NCBI GenBank assembly: GCA_947177795.1
Contig: CAMWVR010000005.1
Location: 1 to 48,067, forward strand
Length of the DNA: 48,067 nucleotides
Direction: 5' to 3'
Origin: an uncultured Clostridia bacterium
Lineage (GTDB): Bacteria; Bacillota; Clostridia; Christensenellales; UBA3700
Under the pieces are notes generated by a model. It was given only the letters and a program-made list of their open reading frames with translations. It did no database searches and was not told where the DNA came from. The translations under genes were made by a program, and so were the position numbers. Below, piece after piece: positions 33,262 to 42,030 of the stretch. How positions within the stretch are numbered: position 1 is the stretch's first letter; the number at the start of each line of letters is the position of its first letter.

Positions 33262-33894
33262 ATGAATTATGCAATTTTAGTGGATCTCAACAGCATGCGA
33301 CTCTCATACGAGAGTTTTTCCAAAGCAATAGCAAGCCTTGACGGCAAGATAGCTTATGCAAAACTTTACGGTTATAACAACAAGCGTAACAATGATTTCA
33401 ACGCTTTTATCAAGACTTATGGCGCAGAAGTCGCCTTGCCTGTCAACAACCGCAAGAAAGTTAGAGTAGATATCAGACAAGTAATTGACGCTGTCACGAT
33501 TGCGTGTACGCGTACCAACGTCGACGCATTCTTCATCATTTGCAGCGAGCTTGACTCTATTGCTATGATCAATGCGCTGAAGAAGCTTGGCAAGCGAGTA
33601 ATAATGGGTATCGAGTCTCCAAGTTTCGTGGCGGAGCAGTGCGACGGCTACGTAATGCTTGAGCGCTCTTTCCCCGACGAAGAGGAGAAGAAGCCTTTGC
33701 CGATAAAATCAGAGGAGCAAAGCGACGAATTTTTGCCTTATAGCGGAGTCAAGCAGGAAAAGAAATCCGACGAGATGGACAAGATAAAGCAAGAACTCAA
33801 AGAGCTTATGGAAAGCAAACGCCGTCAGAAGAGCGAAATAGAAATGGGGCAGAGTGTGCTGCAACTTGACGACTTGTTGAAAAAGTATTTTTAG
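33262..33894 (+). CDS. NYN-domain (LabA/DUF88) predicted ribonuclease
   Basis: 210 aa. PIN-like NYN fold with the acidic metal-binding residues spread as expected: Asp in AILVDLNS (about 8), Asp in VRVDIRQVIDAV (about 71), and SELDSIAMI (about 93-101) in place of the common SxDxDF. The C-terminal third (about 140-200) is charged and probably helical (KIKQELKELMESKRRQKSEI). Predicted endoribonuclease; partner and target unknown. Two copies of a palindrome precede it. Confidence 0.87.
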   Translation: MNYAILVDLNSMRLSYESFSKAIASLDGKIAYAKLYGYNNKRNNDFNAFIKTYGAEVALPVNNRKKVRVDIRQVIDAVTIACTRTNVDAFFIICSELDSIAMINALKKLGKRVIMGIESPSFVAEQCDGYVMLERSFPDEEEKKPLPIKSEEQSDEFLPYSGVKQEKKSDEMDKIKQELKELMESKRRQKSEIEMGQSVLQLDDLLKKYF

Positions 33895-33904
33895 AAAGAA
33901 AATG

Positions 33905-33939
33905 AAAACGCAAAGCAAATGCGCTTTGCGTTTTGTTTT
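33905..33939. terminator. Bidirectional terminator
   Basis: AAAACGCAAAGC (33905-33916) pairs with GCTTTGCGTTTT (33923-33934), then GTTTTT. T-rich on both strands, it separates the NYN gene from the converging TfoX-like gene. Confidence 0.88.
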
Positions 33940-33956
33940 TATCAAATGGAATTTGT

Positions 33957-34217
33957 TTAAAAATTTTTATACATATCGCAGAATTTTTTTAATTCGGCTC
34001 TAGTTTCTTTAGATAGATAGTTGATTGGAACGTTGGTAATTGCGCCCTCTAAGGCGTATAAATGTACTAAACATATTCGAGGGTATACGTCTTTAAGTCT
34101 TAAAAAAGATTCTTTTGAACCTAATTCGACGAGCTTTTCTGCGCAGTCTATTCCTACGCTTTCAAGTTTTTTTGAAAATTCTTTGCCAATATTAATCATT
34201 GAATCCAATTTAGTCAT
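33957..34217 (-). CDS. TfoX C-terminal domain-like protein
   Basis: 86 aa. Matches the TfoX/Sxy C-terminal domain: SMINIGKEFSKKLESVGIDC (about 6-25), then ELGSKESFLRLK and CLVHLYALEGAI. The N-terminal TfoX domain is absent, as in many stand-alone copies. Helix-hairpin-helix-like, possibly nucleic-acid binding. Its ATG lies inside the end of the upstream polymerase gene (8-bp overlap), so translation is coupled. Confidence 0.88.
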   Translation of the reverse strand: MTKLDSMINIGKEFSKKLESVGIDCAEKLVELGSKESFLRLKDVYPRICLVHLYALEGAITNVPINYLSKETRAELKKFCDMYKNF

Positions 34218-35709
34218 TTTTAGAATAACTCGGAAGTTTCTTTGTTTTTCTACGCTTTTTATTTGCGCGGTATTTTTCGATAAATTCCATTTCTTTTTGC
34301 ACTATCTTATCTCCCCAAGGGGTAGAGTAGTTGTAAGGCGTAACAAATCCGCTGAAATCCTTTTGAGTGCGTTCCAAAAGCAGTGTCATTGTAATTACCA
34401 AAGCCATAAAGGGATAACCTACGAAAGTACCCGTATTGATTAGCGAATATCCCTCAAAGCCTATAAATACTGCTAAGCAAAAAAGATTAAATGAATTTTT
34501 GATATTTTTGAAAAGAATTTGGAGACGCACTGCGTAGAAATAAACGTACGCAATAATTCCCATAATTCCCATACACGCTATGATTTGGAAAATTGTGGAG
34601 TGGAACCAATACGTTCCTATGGCGCTCGTGTGAGTGTGAGGACCTACGTATCCTTTGCCGACTCCGAAAAATGGATGCGCCTTGAATAATTCCCAAGCTT
34701 CTTTATAAAGACTGCTGCGACCCGAAGTACCGAAACCTCTCTCAACAAGAGCCGCAAACATCGTATTGATATCTTTCATTAAGCAGAGATAAATTATCAA
34801 AATTCCCAAAATTACGACGCCTATATACAAAAAGTGTAATTTTTTATTGGGAGCTTTAATTATTGTGAACACCAAAGCAACTATGCCGCTGATTACTCCG
34901 AAAATAATACCGCCTCTGCTAAAGGTCATTAAAAGACATATATATTGAAATATTCCCAAAGCCAAAAATATCCAACCTTGGCGATATCTCGTGGATAGAT
35001 ACATTGTCATGCCTGCGGTAAAGATAAGATAAGTTGCGACGTCGTTTCTGTCTGCCCAACCTACTTCCCACACTGCGTTGTGCCATTCATGTACGGGAAT
35101 ATTGCTTTTGGCAATGGTCGTAATAAGTTGAACGCATATTACCAAGCCTATGTACATCAGCGACTTTGAAAAATATAAAGGTACGTCTCGCTGGCTGTCG
35201 CGCTTGAGATAGTGGTTGTAAAGTAGATATACGGCAGGAACTCCAAGCCCCAACATGGCAAAATCGGGGAGAGATCTCAAAAAGTCTTGCTTGATGAGAG
35301 TTCCGACGCCGCCCAAAAGCAAAGCGTAAGCCACTGCTACCAATGGGAAGAACATTTTTCCAGGCGTAAACTTATGTCTTCCGTTTTTGACAAGGAAGAA
35401 CACGAAACAAATTCCGAGCGGAATTGCCAGCGGCCATAAATAAGTATAGTCGGAAAAGCTGTCGGAGAAAACCAACAAGACTGCGCTGAAAAGATTGATA
35501 GTCAGCGGAAGAATGTCGTCTGCGCCCAAAAGAGCCAAACAGGCAAGAATAACTGCGCCGGTTATACCTACGGGCGCGCACTTGGTTGCCCAACCTATAA
35601 ATACTACGATACATACCAAAGCAAGATAAAAGTCTGAATATACGAATTTGTTGATAAAACTTTGGTATTTATTATATCCTGTTTTTTCTATTATATTTGC
35701 TTGTGTCAT
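34210..35709 (-). CDS. O-antigen ligase/polymerase family (Wzy_C) membrane protein
   Basis: 499 aa, about 12 hydrophobic segments, cytoplasmic membrane. The Wzy_C region is visible: FSRGGIIFGVISG (about 268-280), then a periplasmic loop with GTSGRSSLYKEAWELFKAHP, FFGVGKGYVGPHTHTS and a following TM helix, as in O-antigen ligases and capsule polymerases. Basic C-terminal tail. Acts on a lipid-linked glycan at the outer face; the glycan is unknown and no glycosyltransferase cluster is here, so a spore- or wall-polymer role is equally possible. GGAGA ribosome site. Own promoter at 35827-35855 with a structured leader. Confidence 0.85.
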   Translation of the reverse strand: MTQANIIEKTGYNKYQSFINKFVYSDFYLALVCIVVFIGWATKCAPVGITGAVILACLALLGADDILPLTINLFSAVLLVFSDSFSDYTYLWPLAIPLGICFVFFLVKNGRHKFTPGKMFFPLVAVAYALLLGGVGTLIKQDFLRSLPDFAMLGLGVPAVYLLYNHYLKRDSQRDVPLYFSKSLMYIGLVICVQLITTIAKSNIPVHEWHNAVWEVGWADRNDVATYLIFTAGMTMYLSTRYRQGWIFLALGIFQYICLLMTFSRGGIIFGVISGIVALVFTIIKAPNKKLHFLYIGVVILGILIIYLCLMKDINTMFAALVERGFGTSGRSSLYKEAWELFKAHPFFGVGKGYVGPHTHTSAIGTYWFHSTIFQIIACMGIMGIIAYVYFYAVRLQILFKNIKNSFNLFCLAVFIGFEGYSLINTGTFVGYPFMALVITMTLLLERTQKDFSGFVTPYNYSTPWGDKIVQKEMEFIEKYRANKKRRKTKKLPSYSKND

Positions 35710-35717
35710 TTTTCTCC

Positions 35718-35801
35718 AAACAGATAATAGCGAGTCATTCCAACAACTTATTTATCTGTTTTACGCATACTCTCTTGAATCCATTGATTTATCTTCAATG
35801 G
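35718..35801 (-). promoter_or_regulatory. Structured leader of the polymerase gene
   Basis: Two hairpins lie in the 5' leader: AAACAGATAA/TTATCTGTTT (35718-35727 with 35752-35761), abutting the ribosome site, and CCATTGA/TCAATGG (35781-35801). They could affect translation. No known riboswitch was recognised. Confidence 0.4.
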
Positions 35802-35826
35802 CAAGCCTTAGCGTATTGTTTATTCT

Positions 35827-35855
35827 ATTATAATTCATTTAAGAGAAAAGAGCAA
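35827..35855 (-). promoter_or_regulatory. Promoter of the polymerase/TfoX-like unit
   Basis: On the minus strand TTGCTC (35855-35850) and a perfect TATAAT (35832-35827) with 17-bp spacing. Confidence 0.6.
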
Positions 35856-35883
35856 ATAAAACGGATAGAAAATTAAATTTAAA

Positions 35884-36384
35884 TTAAATGCCTCTTTCTA
35901 TTGCGGTAATACCCGTACGGCATACTTTTGAAATTTTAAATCCTCTTCCGTCTTGGTTATCGGATAGGGTAGCCATAAAGGAATCGATCTTTTCCGATGT
36001 GCCCGTAAGCTCGATTATCATAGACTTTTCCGTTACGTCTACGACTATTGCACCGAATTTATCGCATTGTTCGATTACGAATTTGTCAAAAAATTTGTCG
36101 CCGACAGTGAGTATCTTGACGAGAGAAAGTTCTCTGTACACGCTTTTGTTCTCTTCCAGTGCCTGTACGCTGATAGTCTCTTGCAGTTTTTTAGTTTGAC
36201 TTATGATCTGCGCAAGACCGCTTTCGTCGCTTTGAGCGACGACGGTAATTCTCGATATATGCGGGTCGTCCGTTGCGCTTACGGAGAGAGAGTCTATATT
36301 AAATCCTCTTCTTCCAAAGAGGGAAGAGATCCTTGCAAGCACGCTGGAATTATTTTTTACAACTATTGATATGACGTTTTTCAT
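35884..36384 (-). CDS. ilvN: Acetolactate synthase small (regulatory) subunit
   Basis: 166 aa. N-terminal ACT domain (about 3-75) with VLARISSLFGRRGFNIDSL, which binds valine for feedback inhibition, and the C-terminal ALS_ss_C domain (about 83-160). It activates and regulates the catalytic subunit IlvB in branched-chain amino-acid synthesis. IlvB is not in the window and the gene has its own promoter, so it is an orphan regulatory subunit here. GAGGTG ribosome site. The symbol ilvH would serve equally. Confidence 0.94.
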   Translation of the reverse strand: MKNVISIVVKNNSSVLARISSLFGRRGFNIDSLSVSATDDPHISRITVVAQSDESGLAQIISQTKKLQETISVQALEENKSVYRELSLVKILTVGDKFFDKFVIEQCDKFGAIVVDVTEKSMIIELTGTSEKIDSFMATLSDNQDGRGFKISKVCRTGITAIERGI

Positions 36385-36409
36385 ATTTCACCTCGCATTT
36401 ATATTATCT

Positions 36410-36438
36410 ATTATACATAGACCTGTCGGAAAAATCAA
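36410..36438 (-). promoter_or_regulatory. ilvN promoter
   Basis: On the minus strand TTGATT (36438-36433) and TATAAT (36415-36410) with 17-bp spacing. The -35 overlaps the last codons of the ABC exporter gene. Confidence 0.7.
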
Positions 36439-38186
36439 CTATTTGCAAATTGAGAATTATACAACTCGAAATAAAAGCCTTGTTTTGCCAACAACTCTTC
36501 GTGGTTGCCTTGCTCGATGATATTGCCGTCTTTCATGACGAGTATCACGTCGCAACTTCTTATCGTCGACAGTCTGTGAGCGACGATGAACGACGTCCTG
36601 CCTTGCATTATGCGATAGAACGCCTCTTGTATCTTCATCTCGGTGCGGGTATCTATCGACGAAGTAGCTTCGTCAAGAATAAGCATAGGGGGATGAGTGA
36701 GCATTATGCGGGCAATACAGAGAAGCTGTCTTTGACCTTGAGAGATATTGTCGCCGTTTTCCGTGAGCATGGTATCGTACTTATCGGGAAATTTCTCGAT
36801 AAAGTCGTCTGCGCCGGCAAGACGGGCAGCTTGCATGATTTCTTCGAGAGTTGCGTCCTGTTTGCCGTACGCTATATTATCTTTTATCGTGCCTTCAAAG
36901 AGCCAGCTCTCTTGCAAGACCATGCCGTAACTGTCTCTCAGACTTGTTCTCGTGATTTGTCTTATATCTTTGCCCGACATTGAGATGCTGCCTTTATTGA
37001 CGTCGTAAAATCTCATGAGCAAGTTGATAAGCGTGGTCTTTCCGCAACCCGTAGGACCTACGATAGCAATCTTCTGACCTTGCTTGACGTGTAGATTGAG
37101 TCCTTGTATCAGAGGTTTTTCGGGGACGTAACTGAAGTATACGTCGTCTATATCCAAAGTGCCGTCGCAATGCTCGAGAACTTGGTTTTGACTGTCGCTT
37201 TCTTCGATAGGTTGATCCAGCAGAGCGAAAATTCTCCTTGAAGCCGCCACTGCCGACTGTATTTCGGTAATGACGCTCGTGATTTCGTTGAAGGGCTTTG
37301 TATATTGATTGGCATAGGTAAGACAAGTCGATAGCAAGCCTATCGGCAAACCTTTGGGAGCTCCTGCCCAAAGTGAGATCAGCGCTCCCACGACACCCAC
37401 GCTTGCGTATACCAAATTGTTGACAAAACGTGTGCAAGGATTTATCAAAGCGCCGTAGAATTGCGACTTGAATCCGCAATCGTAAAGTTCTTTGTTGAGT
37501 TTTTCAAAGTCCTCTTGGCATATGTCCTCTTGGCAAAAAGCTTGAATGAGACTGCGACCCGTGAAAATTTCTTCAACGTATCCGCTTACTTCGCCTCTTT
37601 TGACGGCTTGAGCGGCAAAAGTCTTGTGCGAACGTTTTGTGATAAACGCCGCCACGCAGAGAGAAAGGGGAGTGAGTACCAATACTACAAGCGCAATTAT
37701 CCAATTCAAATAGAATAGTATACCCAGCGTTGCGCCTATCGTAAGCACGCCGCTGAAAAGCTGAGTGAAGCCCTGCAAAAGTCCTTCCGACACTTGGTCT
37801 ATATCGCTGGATATACGCGCGATAATGTCGCCTTGACGCTGCGTGTCGATATACTTCAATGGCAAGTTGTTGATATGCTCAAAGAGCTGGTTGCGGATAT
37901 TGCGCACAGTCTTGCAAGTCAGCGAGTTGACGCTTGCCGACAGCGTCCATTGCGCAATTGCGCCTGCGGCGATCATTGCGACGATGATGCAGATATAATC
38001 GAATACTTTATCAAAATCCACTGCGCCTTCGATCATGTAGTCGATAGCGTAACCCGTCATAAGCGGTATGAGTATGGATACGGCGACCGACACGATCGAC
38101 GCAATCAACGATATGACGATAAGCGGGGCGTAAGGCTTGGTGTAGCCTATGAGTCTAAACAAAGTGCTTTGCTTTTTAGTCTTCAT
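36435..38186 (-). CDS. ABC exporter half, canonical-site subunit (TM288-like)
   Basis: 583 aa. N-terminal six-helix ABC_membrane domain (about 15-310) and C-terminal ATPase. Walker A GPTGCGKTT (about 373-381), signature ISQGQRQ instead of LSGGQ (about 476), Walker B LILDEATS with the catalytic Glu, switch His in VAHRLS. The altered signature with an intact Walker B is the pattern of the TM288/BmrD subunit of heterodimeric exporters. Its partner is the upstream gene, which overlaps it by 11 bp. Exports drugs, lipids or peptides; the substrate is not evident. Confidence 0.93.
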   Translation of the reverse strand: MKTKKQSTLFRLIGYTKPYAPLIVISLIASIVSVAVSILIPLMTGYAIDYMIEGAVDFDKVFDYICIIVAMIAAGAIAQWTLSASVNSLTCKTVRNIRNQLFEHINNLPLKYIDTQRQGDIIARISSDIDQVSEGLLQGFTQLFSGVLTIGATLGILFYLNWIIALVVLVLTPLSLCVAAFITKRSHKTFAAQAVKRGEVSGYVEEIFTGRSLIQAFCQEDICQEDFEKLNKELYDCGFKSQFYGALINPCTRFVNNLVYASVGVVGALISLWAGAPKGLPIGLLSTCLTYANQYTKPFNEITSVITEIQSAVAASRRIFALLDQPIEESDSQNQVLEHCDGTLDIDDVYFSYVPEKPLIQGLNLHVKQGQKIAIVGPTGCGKTTLINLLMRFYDVNKGSISMSGKDIRQITRTSLRDSYGMVLQESWLFEGTIKDNIAYGKQDATLEEIMQAARLAGADDFIEKFPDKYDTMLTENGDNISQGQRQLLCIARIMLTHPPMLILDEATSSIDTRTEMKIQEAFYRIMQGRTSFIVAHRLSTIRSCDVILVMKDGNIIEQGNHEELLAKQGFYFELYNSQFANS

Positions 38187-39933
38187 TTTTTACCTCCGCA
38201 GTATGACTTCCGTTGGGATTTTTTTGCTGAGAATTGCAGATCTCGCGATATATTTCGCAAGTCTTCAGCAAATTGTCGTGAGTATCTATGCCCACTACGT
38301 CGCCTTTGTCGAGTACTATTATCTTGTCGGCGTTTTTGATAGACGTAGCTCTTTGGGATATGATTATCTTGGTGGTATCTTTGGGAAGATTTTCATTGAG
38401 CGCCTTTCTCAAAGCAAGGTCTGTGGCAAAGTCCAAAGCGCTCATACTGTCGTCAAGTATCACGATTTCGGGATTGCCGACGAGCGCTCGGGCAATGGAC
38501 AGTCTTTGACGTTGACCGCCCGAGAAGTTTTTGCCTTTTTGCTGTACGGGAGCGTCCAATCCCTCGGTTTTTTGCATGACGAAGTCGTAAGCTTGCGCAG
38601 TCTTGAGAGCGGTAATTATCTCGTCGTCTGTAGCATCCTTTTTCTTCCATTGCATATTTGAGCGGATCGTTCCGCTGAAAAGCATTGCAAGTTGTGGCAC
38701 TAGTCCTATCTTCTTGCGAAGTTGTTTGAGCGGATATTTCTTTACGTCCACTCCGTCGATTTCGAGGACGCCTTGCGACGCGTCGTAAAACCTCGGCAAA
38801 AGATTGATGAGCGTTGATTTACCGCTTCCGGTACCGCCGATTATGCCAACCGTCTGTCCTTTTTGTATGTCGACGGACAGATTTTTGAGGGCGGGGGAGC
38901 CGTTGCCATACGCAAAACTCACGTCTTTAAAAGAAATAGCGGGAGCGTCTGCCGCGGGCGAGACTTCCTCGTTGCCGTCGTCGGTTATCGCCGGTTGAGT
39001 TGCGAGCAATTCGCTTACTCTTTTTGACGATGCGTAAGATTTGGAAAAAAGTACCATTACGTTGGCAAGCACGATGAGCGCCAACGATATTTGCATCATA
39101 TAGTTGATGAATGCTATCAGTTCTCCTTGAGTGAGAGCGCCTGCGTCGATCTTGTTGCCGCCGAAATAGAGAAGGGCGACGATAGCCATATTGATAATGA
39201 CGAACGAAAGGGGATTGAGGAGCGCGGATATTCTGCCGATTGCGATGACGCTCTTGGCGTAATCTTCAGTGGAGTCTTCAAAACGTTTTTGTTCTCTCTC
39301 TTGTTCGGTAAAGGCCCTGACGACTCTCATACCGTTGAGGTCTTCTCTTGCGATTGAAGTAATCTTGTCGAGTTTCTTTTGGTTTTTGGTATATACGGGT
39401 AAAGTCTTCGACATAATCAGCCACAACACCAAAGCTACGAGAGGAGCGGCGACTAGGAATATCCAGCACATCGACGGCTTGAGTATGATCGCCGACACCG
39501 TTGCGCCGATTACGAGGAACGGCGCTCTGATCGCAAGACGGATGAGCATAGCGACGCCCAATTGCGCTTGATTTATGTCGCTGTTAAAACGCGTTATCAT
39601 AGACGACACTCCGTATTCGTCGCTGTTGCTCATAGAAAGGGTGTTGATATGATAAAACAGTGCGTTGCGGAGTTCGGTGCCAAAGCCCTGCGAGCATCTT
39701 GAGGCGACGTATTGGCAAAACAGCGCGGCAGCCAAACCCACCACGGCGAGCAGTACGAGCACTCCGCCCATTTGCAAAATGTAAGTCCTGTCATTGCCGT
39801 TGATACCTTTGTCTATAAGTTGAGCCATTACGTAGGGCACGATAAGTTCGAATATGGCTTCCAAAAGTTTGAATATCGGACCTAATATCAAATGTTTTTT
39901 ATACTTTTTTAAGTAAGGATAAAGATTTGACAT
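38176..39933 (-). CDS. ABC exporter half, degenerate-site subunit (TM287-like)
   Basis: 585 aa. Six-helix membrane domain (about 15-310), then ATPase with Walker A GGTGSGKST (about 363-371), canonical signature FSGGQRQR (about 472), Walker B VILDDSMSALD in which the catalytic Glu is replaced by Asp, and Gln in place of the switch His (IISQRATS). These losses are typical of one partner of a heterodimeric exporter, matching the intact partner downstream. First gene of the pair; AAAGGAA ribosome site. Confidence 0.93.
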   Translation of the reverse strand: MSNLYPYLKKYKKHLILGPIFKLLEAIFELIVPYVMAQLIDKGINGNDRTYILQMGGVLVLLAVVGLAAALFCQYVASRCSQGFGTELRNALFYHINTLSMSNSDEYGVSSMITRFNSDINQAQLGVAMLIRLAIRAPFLVIGATVSAIILKPSMCWIFLVAAPLVALVLWLIMSKTLPVYTKNQKKLDKITSIAREDLNGMRVVRAFTEQEREQKRFEDSTEDYAKSVIAIGRISALLNPLSFVIINMAIVALLYFGGNKIDAGALTQGELIAFINYMMQISLALIVLANVMVLFSKSYASSKRVSELLATQPAITDDGNEEVSPAADAPAISFKDVSFAYGNGSPALKNLSVDIQKGQTVGIIGGTGSGKSTLINLLPRFYDASQGVLEIDGVDVKKYPLKQLRKKIGLVPQLAMLFSGTIRSNMQWKKKDATDDEIITALKTAQAYDFVMQKTEGLDAPVQQKGKNFSGGQRQRLSIARALVGNPEIVILDDSMSALDFATDLALRKALNENLPKDTTKIIISQRATSIKNADKIIVLDKGDVVGIDTHDNLLKTCEIYREICNSQQKNPNGSHTAEVKNED

Positions 39934-39960
39934 AAAATACCATTCCTTTATTGACTATCT

Positions 39961-40008
39961 TTTAAAATTATTATAAAATATTATATAATGTAAACAATAA
40001 TTATGCAA
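39961..40008. promoter_or_regulatory. Overlapping divergent promoters (ABC exporter and nadE)
   Basis: Minus strand: TTGCAT (40008-40003) and TATAAT (39985-39980), 17-bp spacing, for the exporter. Plus strand: TTTAAA (39961-39966) and TATAAT (39984-39989), 17-bp spacing, for nadE. The two -10 boxes overlap in the palindrome ATTATATAAT, so the promoters probably exclude each other. Confidence 0.65.
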
Positions 40009-40047
40009 CTGTTGGAGCATAATTCTATATCAAAATATGAGGTAAAA

Positions 40048-41952
40048 ATGAAAGACGGCTTTACAAAATGCGGCTGCGCATCGATTGACGTGAGCGTGGG
40101 CGATTGCGACAAAAATGCAAAGACTATCGTCAAAGAAGTTATCAAGGCGGACAAGCTGGGCATCAAGTTGTTGGCGTTGCCGGAATTGTGCGTATGCGGA
40201 TATACCTGCGGAGATCTTTTGTTGCGAGATACGCTTTTGGACGGTGTGGAAAAGGCAATAGAATACGTACTCAAGAATACGGCAAAGACTGACGTCGTGG
40301 CAGTGATAGGAGCGCCGCTTCGCAACGGCGGAAAGTTGTTCAACTGCGCCGTGGCAATCTATAAAGGCGAGATATTGGGAGTCGTACCCAAGGAAAACGT
40401 GCCCAACTACGGGGAGTTTTACGAGGCGAGATACTTTACGAGCGGCAGAGATACCGACTTTGTCGAAATAGAGACGGCAGGCAGAAAAGCGCCTTTCGGA
40501 CAAATGGTATTCGTCAACGAAAATTTAAAAGAATACGCTTTCGGCGTGGAAATATGCGAAGATATGTGGGTGGCCAATTCGCCGTCGACAGCTCTGACGG
40601 AAAACGGAGCTAATATTATCGTCAATTTATCCGCAAGCGACGAAGTTATCGGCAAAGCGGAGTATAGAAAGTCGCTTGTGATAGCGCATTCGGGCAAGCT
40701 CAACTGCGGATATATCTATGCGAGCGCAGGCGAGGGAGAGTCGACTACGGATTTGGTATTTGCGGGACACGGTTTAATTGCCGAGAGCGGAAATATAATT
40801 GAAGAAAGCGCTCTTTTCGAAAACGCTCTTATTTATACGGATATTGACGTCAAGCGTATCTCGTATGAGAAGAGACGAGTCAATACGTTTAAGACGGCGG
40901 GAAATATCAGGCGCATAAGTTTTGGACAGGCTTTGTCGCAGAATAAATTGACGAGGAAGTTTTCTCCCGCTCCATTCGTGCCCGCCGACGAGGAAAAACG
41001 CAACGACAGGTGCGAACTCATACTCAAAATGCAAGCTATGGGATTGAAAAAACGATTAGAGCATACCAATTTCAAAAAAATCGTCGTCGGATTGTCGGGC
41101 GGACTTGACAGCGCGCTTGCATTGTTGGTCATCGTCAAGGCTGTGGATTGCCTCAATATGGACAGAAAGAGTATTTTGGCAGTGACGATGCCGTGTTTTG
41201 GCACGACGAAGAGAACCAAGTCAAACGCCGAGATTTTGGCAAACGGTCTGGGAGTGGACTTTAAAAGCGTAAATATATCCAAATCCGTCGAGAGCCACTT
41301 TGAAGACATAGGACAGTCAAAAGAGACTTTTGACGTCACATTTGAGAATGCTCAGGCAAGAGAACGCACTCAAGTGCTAATGGATATTGCCAATAAAGAG
41401 GGCGGACTCGTCGTAGGTACGGGAGATTTGTCAGAACTTGCTCTCGGTTGGGCGACGTACAACGGCGACCATATGTCTATGTACGGCGTCAACGGTTCGA
41501 TACCCAAGACCTTGGTAAGATATTTGGTAAAGTATTACGCCGACACTTGCGACAGCTCCGACGCTCGCAAGGCTCTTCTCGACATACTCGACACTCCCGT
41601 AAGTCCCGAGTTGTTGCCATCTAAGGACGAGGAGATATCCCAACAGACCGAAAATATCGTAGGACCTTACGAGTTGCACGACTTTTTCCTTTACTATATC
41701 GTGCGTTGGGGATATTCGCCTAAAAAGGTTTACCGCATAGCTCTCGATACTTTTGATGAAAAATACGATAAAGAAACAATTCTTAAGTGGTTGAAGAATT
41801 TTTACAAGAGATTTTTCGCTCAACAATTCAAGCGGTCTTGTTTGCCCGACGGACCGAAAGTCGGCAGCGTAACGCTATCGCCGAGAGGGGATTGGAGAAT
41901 GCCCAGCGACGCAAGCGCAAATTTGTGGCTCAAGGAGCTTGAAAATATTTAA
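40048..41952 (+). CDS. nadE: Glutamine-dependent NAD+ synthetase
   Basis: 634 aa from the ATG at 40048 (GAGG site; an upstream ATG at 40003 lies in the promoter). N-terminal nitrilase-type glutaminase with Glu in LALPELCVCGY (about 46), Lys in VVPKENVPNYGE (about 114) and Cys in VEICEDMW (about 170). C-terminal ATP-pyrophosphatase synthetase with the P-loop GLSGGLDSA (about 348-356). Makes NAD+ from deamido-NAD+, ATP and glutamine, the last step of NAD synthesis, in the cytoplasm. Confidence 0.96.
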   Translation: MKDGFTKCGCASIDVSVGDCDKNAKTIVKEVIKADKLGIKLLALPELCVCGYTCGDLLLRDTLLDGVEKAIEYVLKNTAKTDVVAVIGAPLRNGGKLFNCAVAIYKGEILGVVPKENVPNYGEFYEARYFTSGRDTDFVEIETAGRKAPFGQMVFVNENLKEYAFGVEICEDMWVANSPSTALTENGANIIVNLSASDEVIGKAEYRKSLVIAHSGKLNCGYIYASAGEGESTTDLVFAGHGLIAESGNIIEESALFENALIYTDIDVKRISYEKRRVNTFKTAGNIRRISFGQALSQNKLTRKFSPAPFVPADEEKRNDRCELILKMQAMGLKKRLEHTNFKKIVVGLSGGLDSALALLVIVKAVDCLNMDRKSILAVTMPCFGTTKRTKSNAEILANGLGVDFKSVNISKSVESHFEDIGQSKETFDVTFENAQARERTQVLMDIANKEGGLVVGTGDLSELALGWATYNGDHMSMYGVNGSIPKTLVRYLVKYYADTCDSSDARKALLDILDTPVSPELLPSKDEEISQQTENIVGPYELHDFFLYYIVRWGYSPKKVYRIALDTFDEKYDKETILKWLKNFYKRFFAQQFKRSCLPDGPKVGSVTLSPRGDWRMPSDASANLWLKELENI

Positions 41953-41970
41953 CGATAAAATGAGAGTATA

Positions 41971-42006
41971 TAAAAAGTAGCAAATCGTCGATTTGCTACT
42001 TTTTTA
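41971..42006. terminator. Bidirectional terminator between nadE and the lipoprotein gene
   Basis: AAAAAGTAGCAAATC (41972-41986) pairs with GATTTGCTACTTTTT (41990-42004), with T-runs on both strands. Confidence 0.92.
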
Positions 42007-42030
42007 GTTAATTTCAGATTAATTCTTTAA

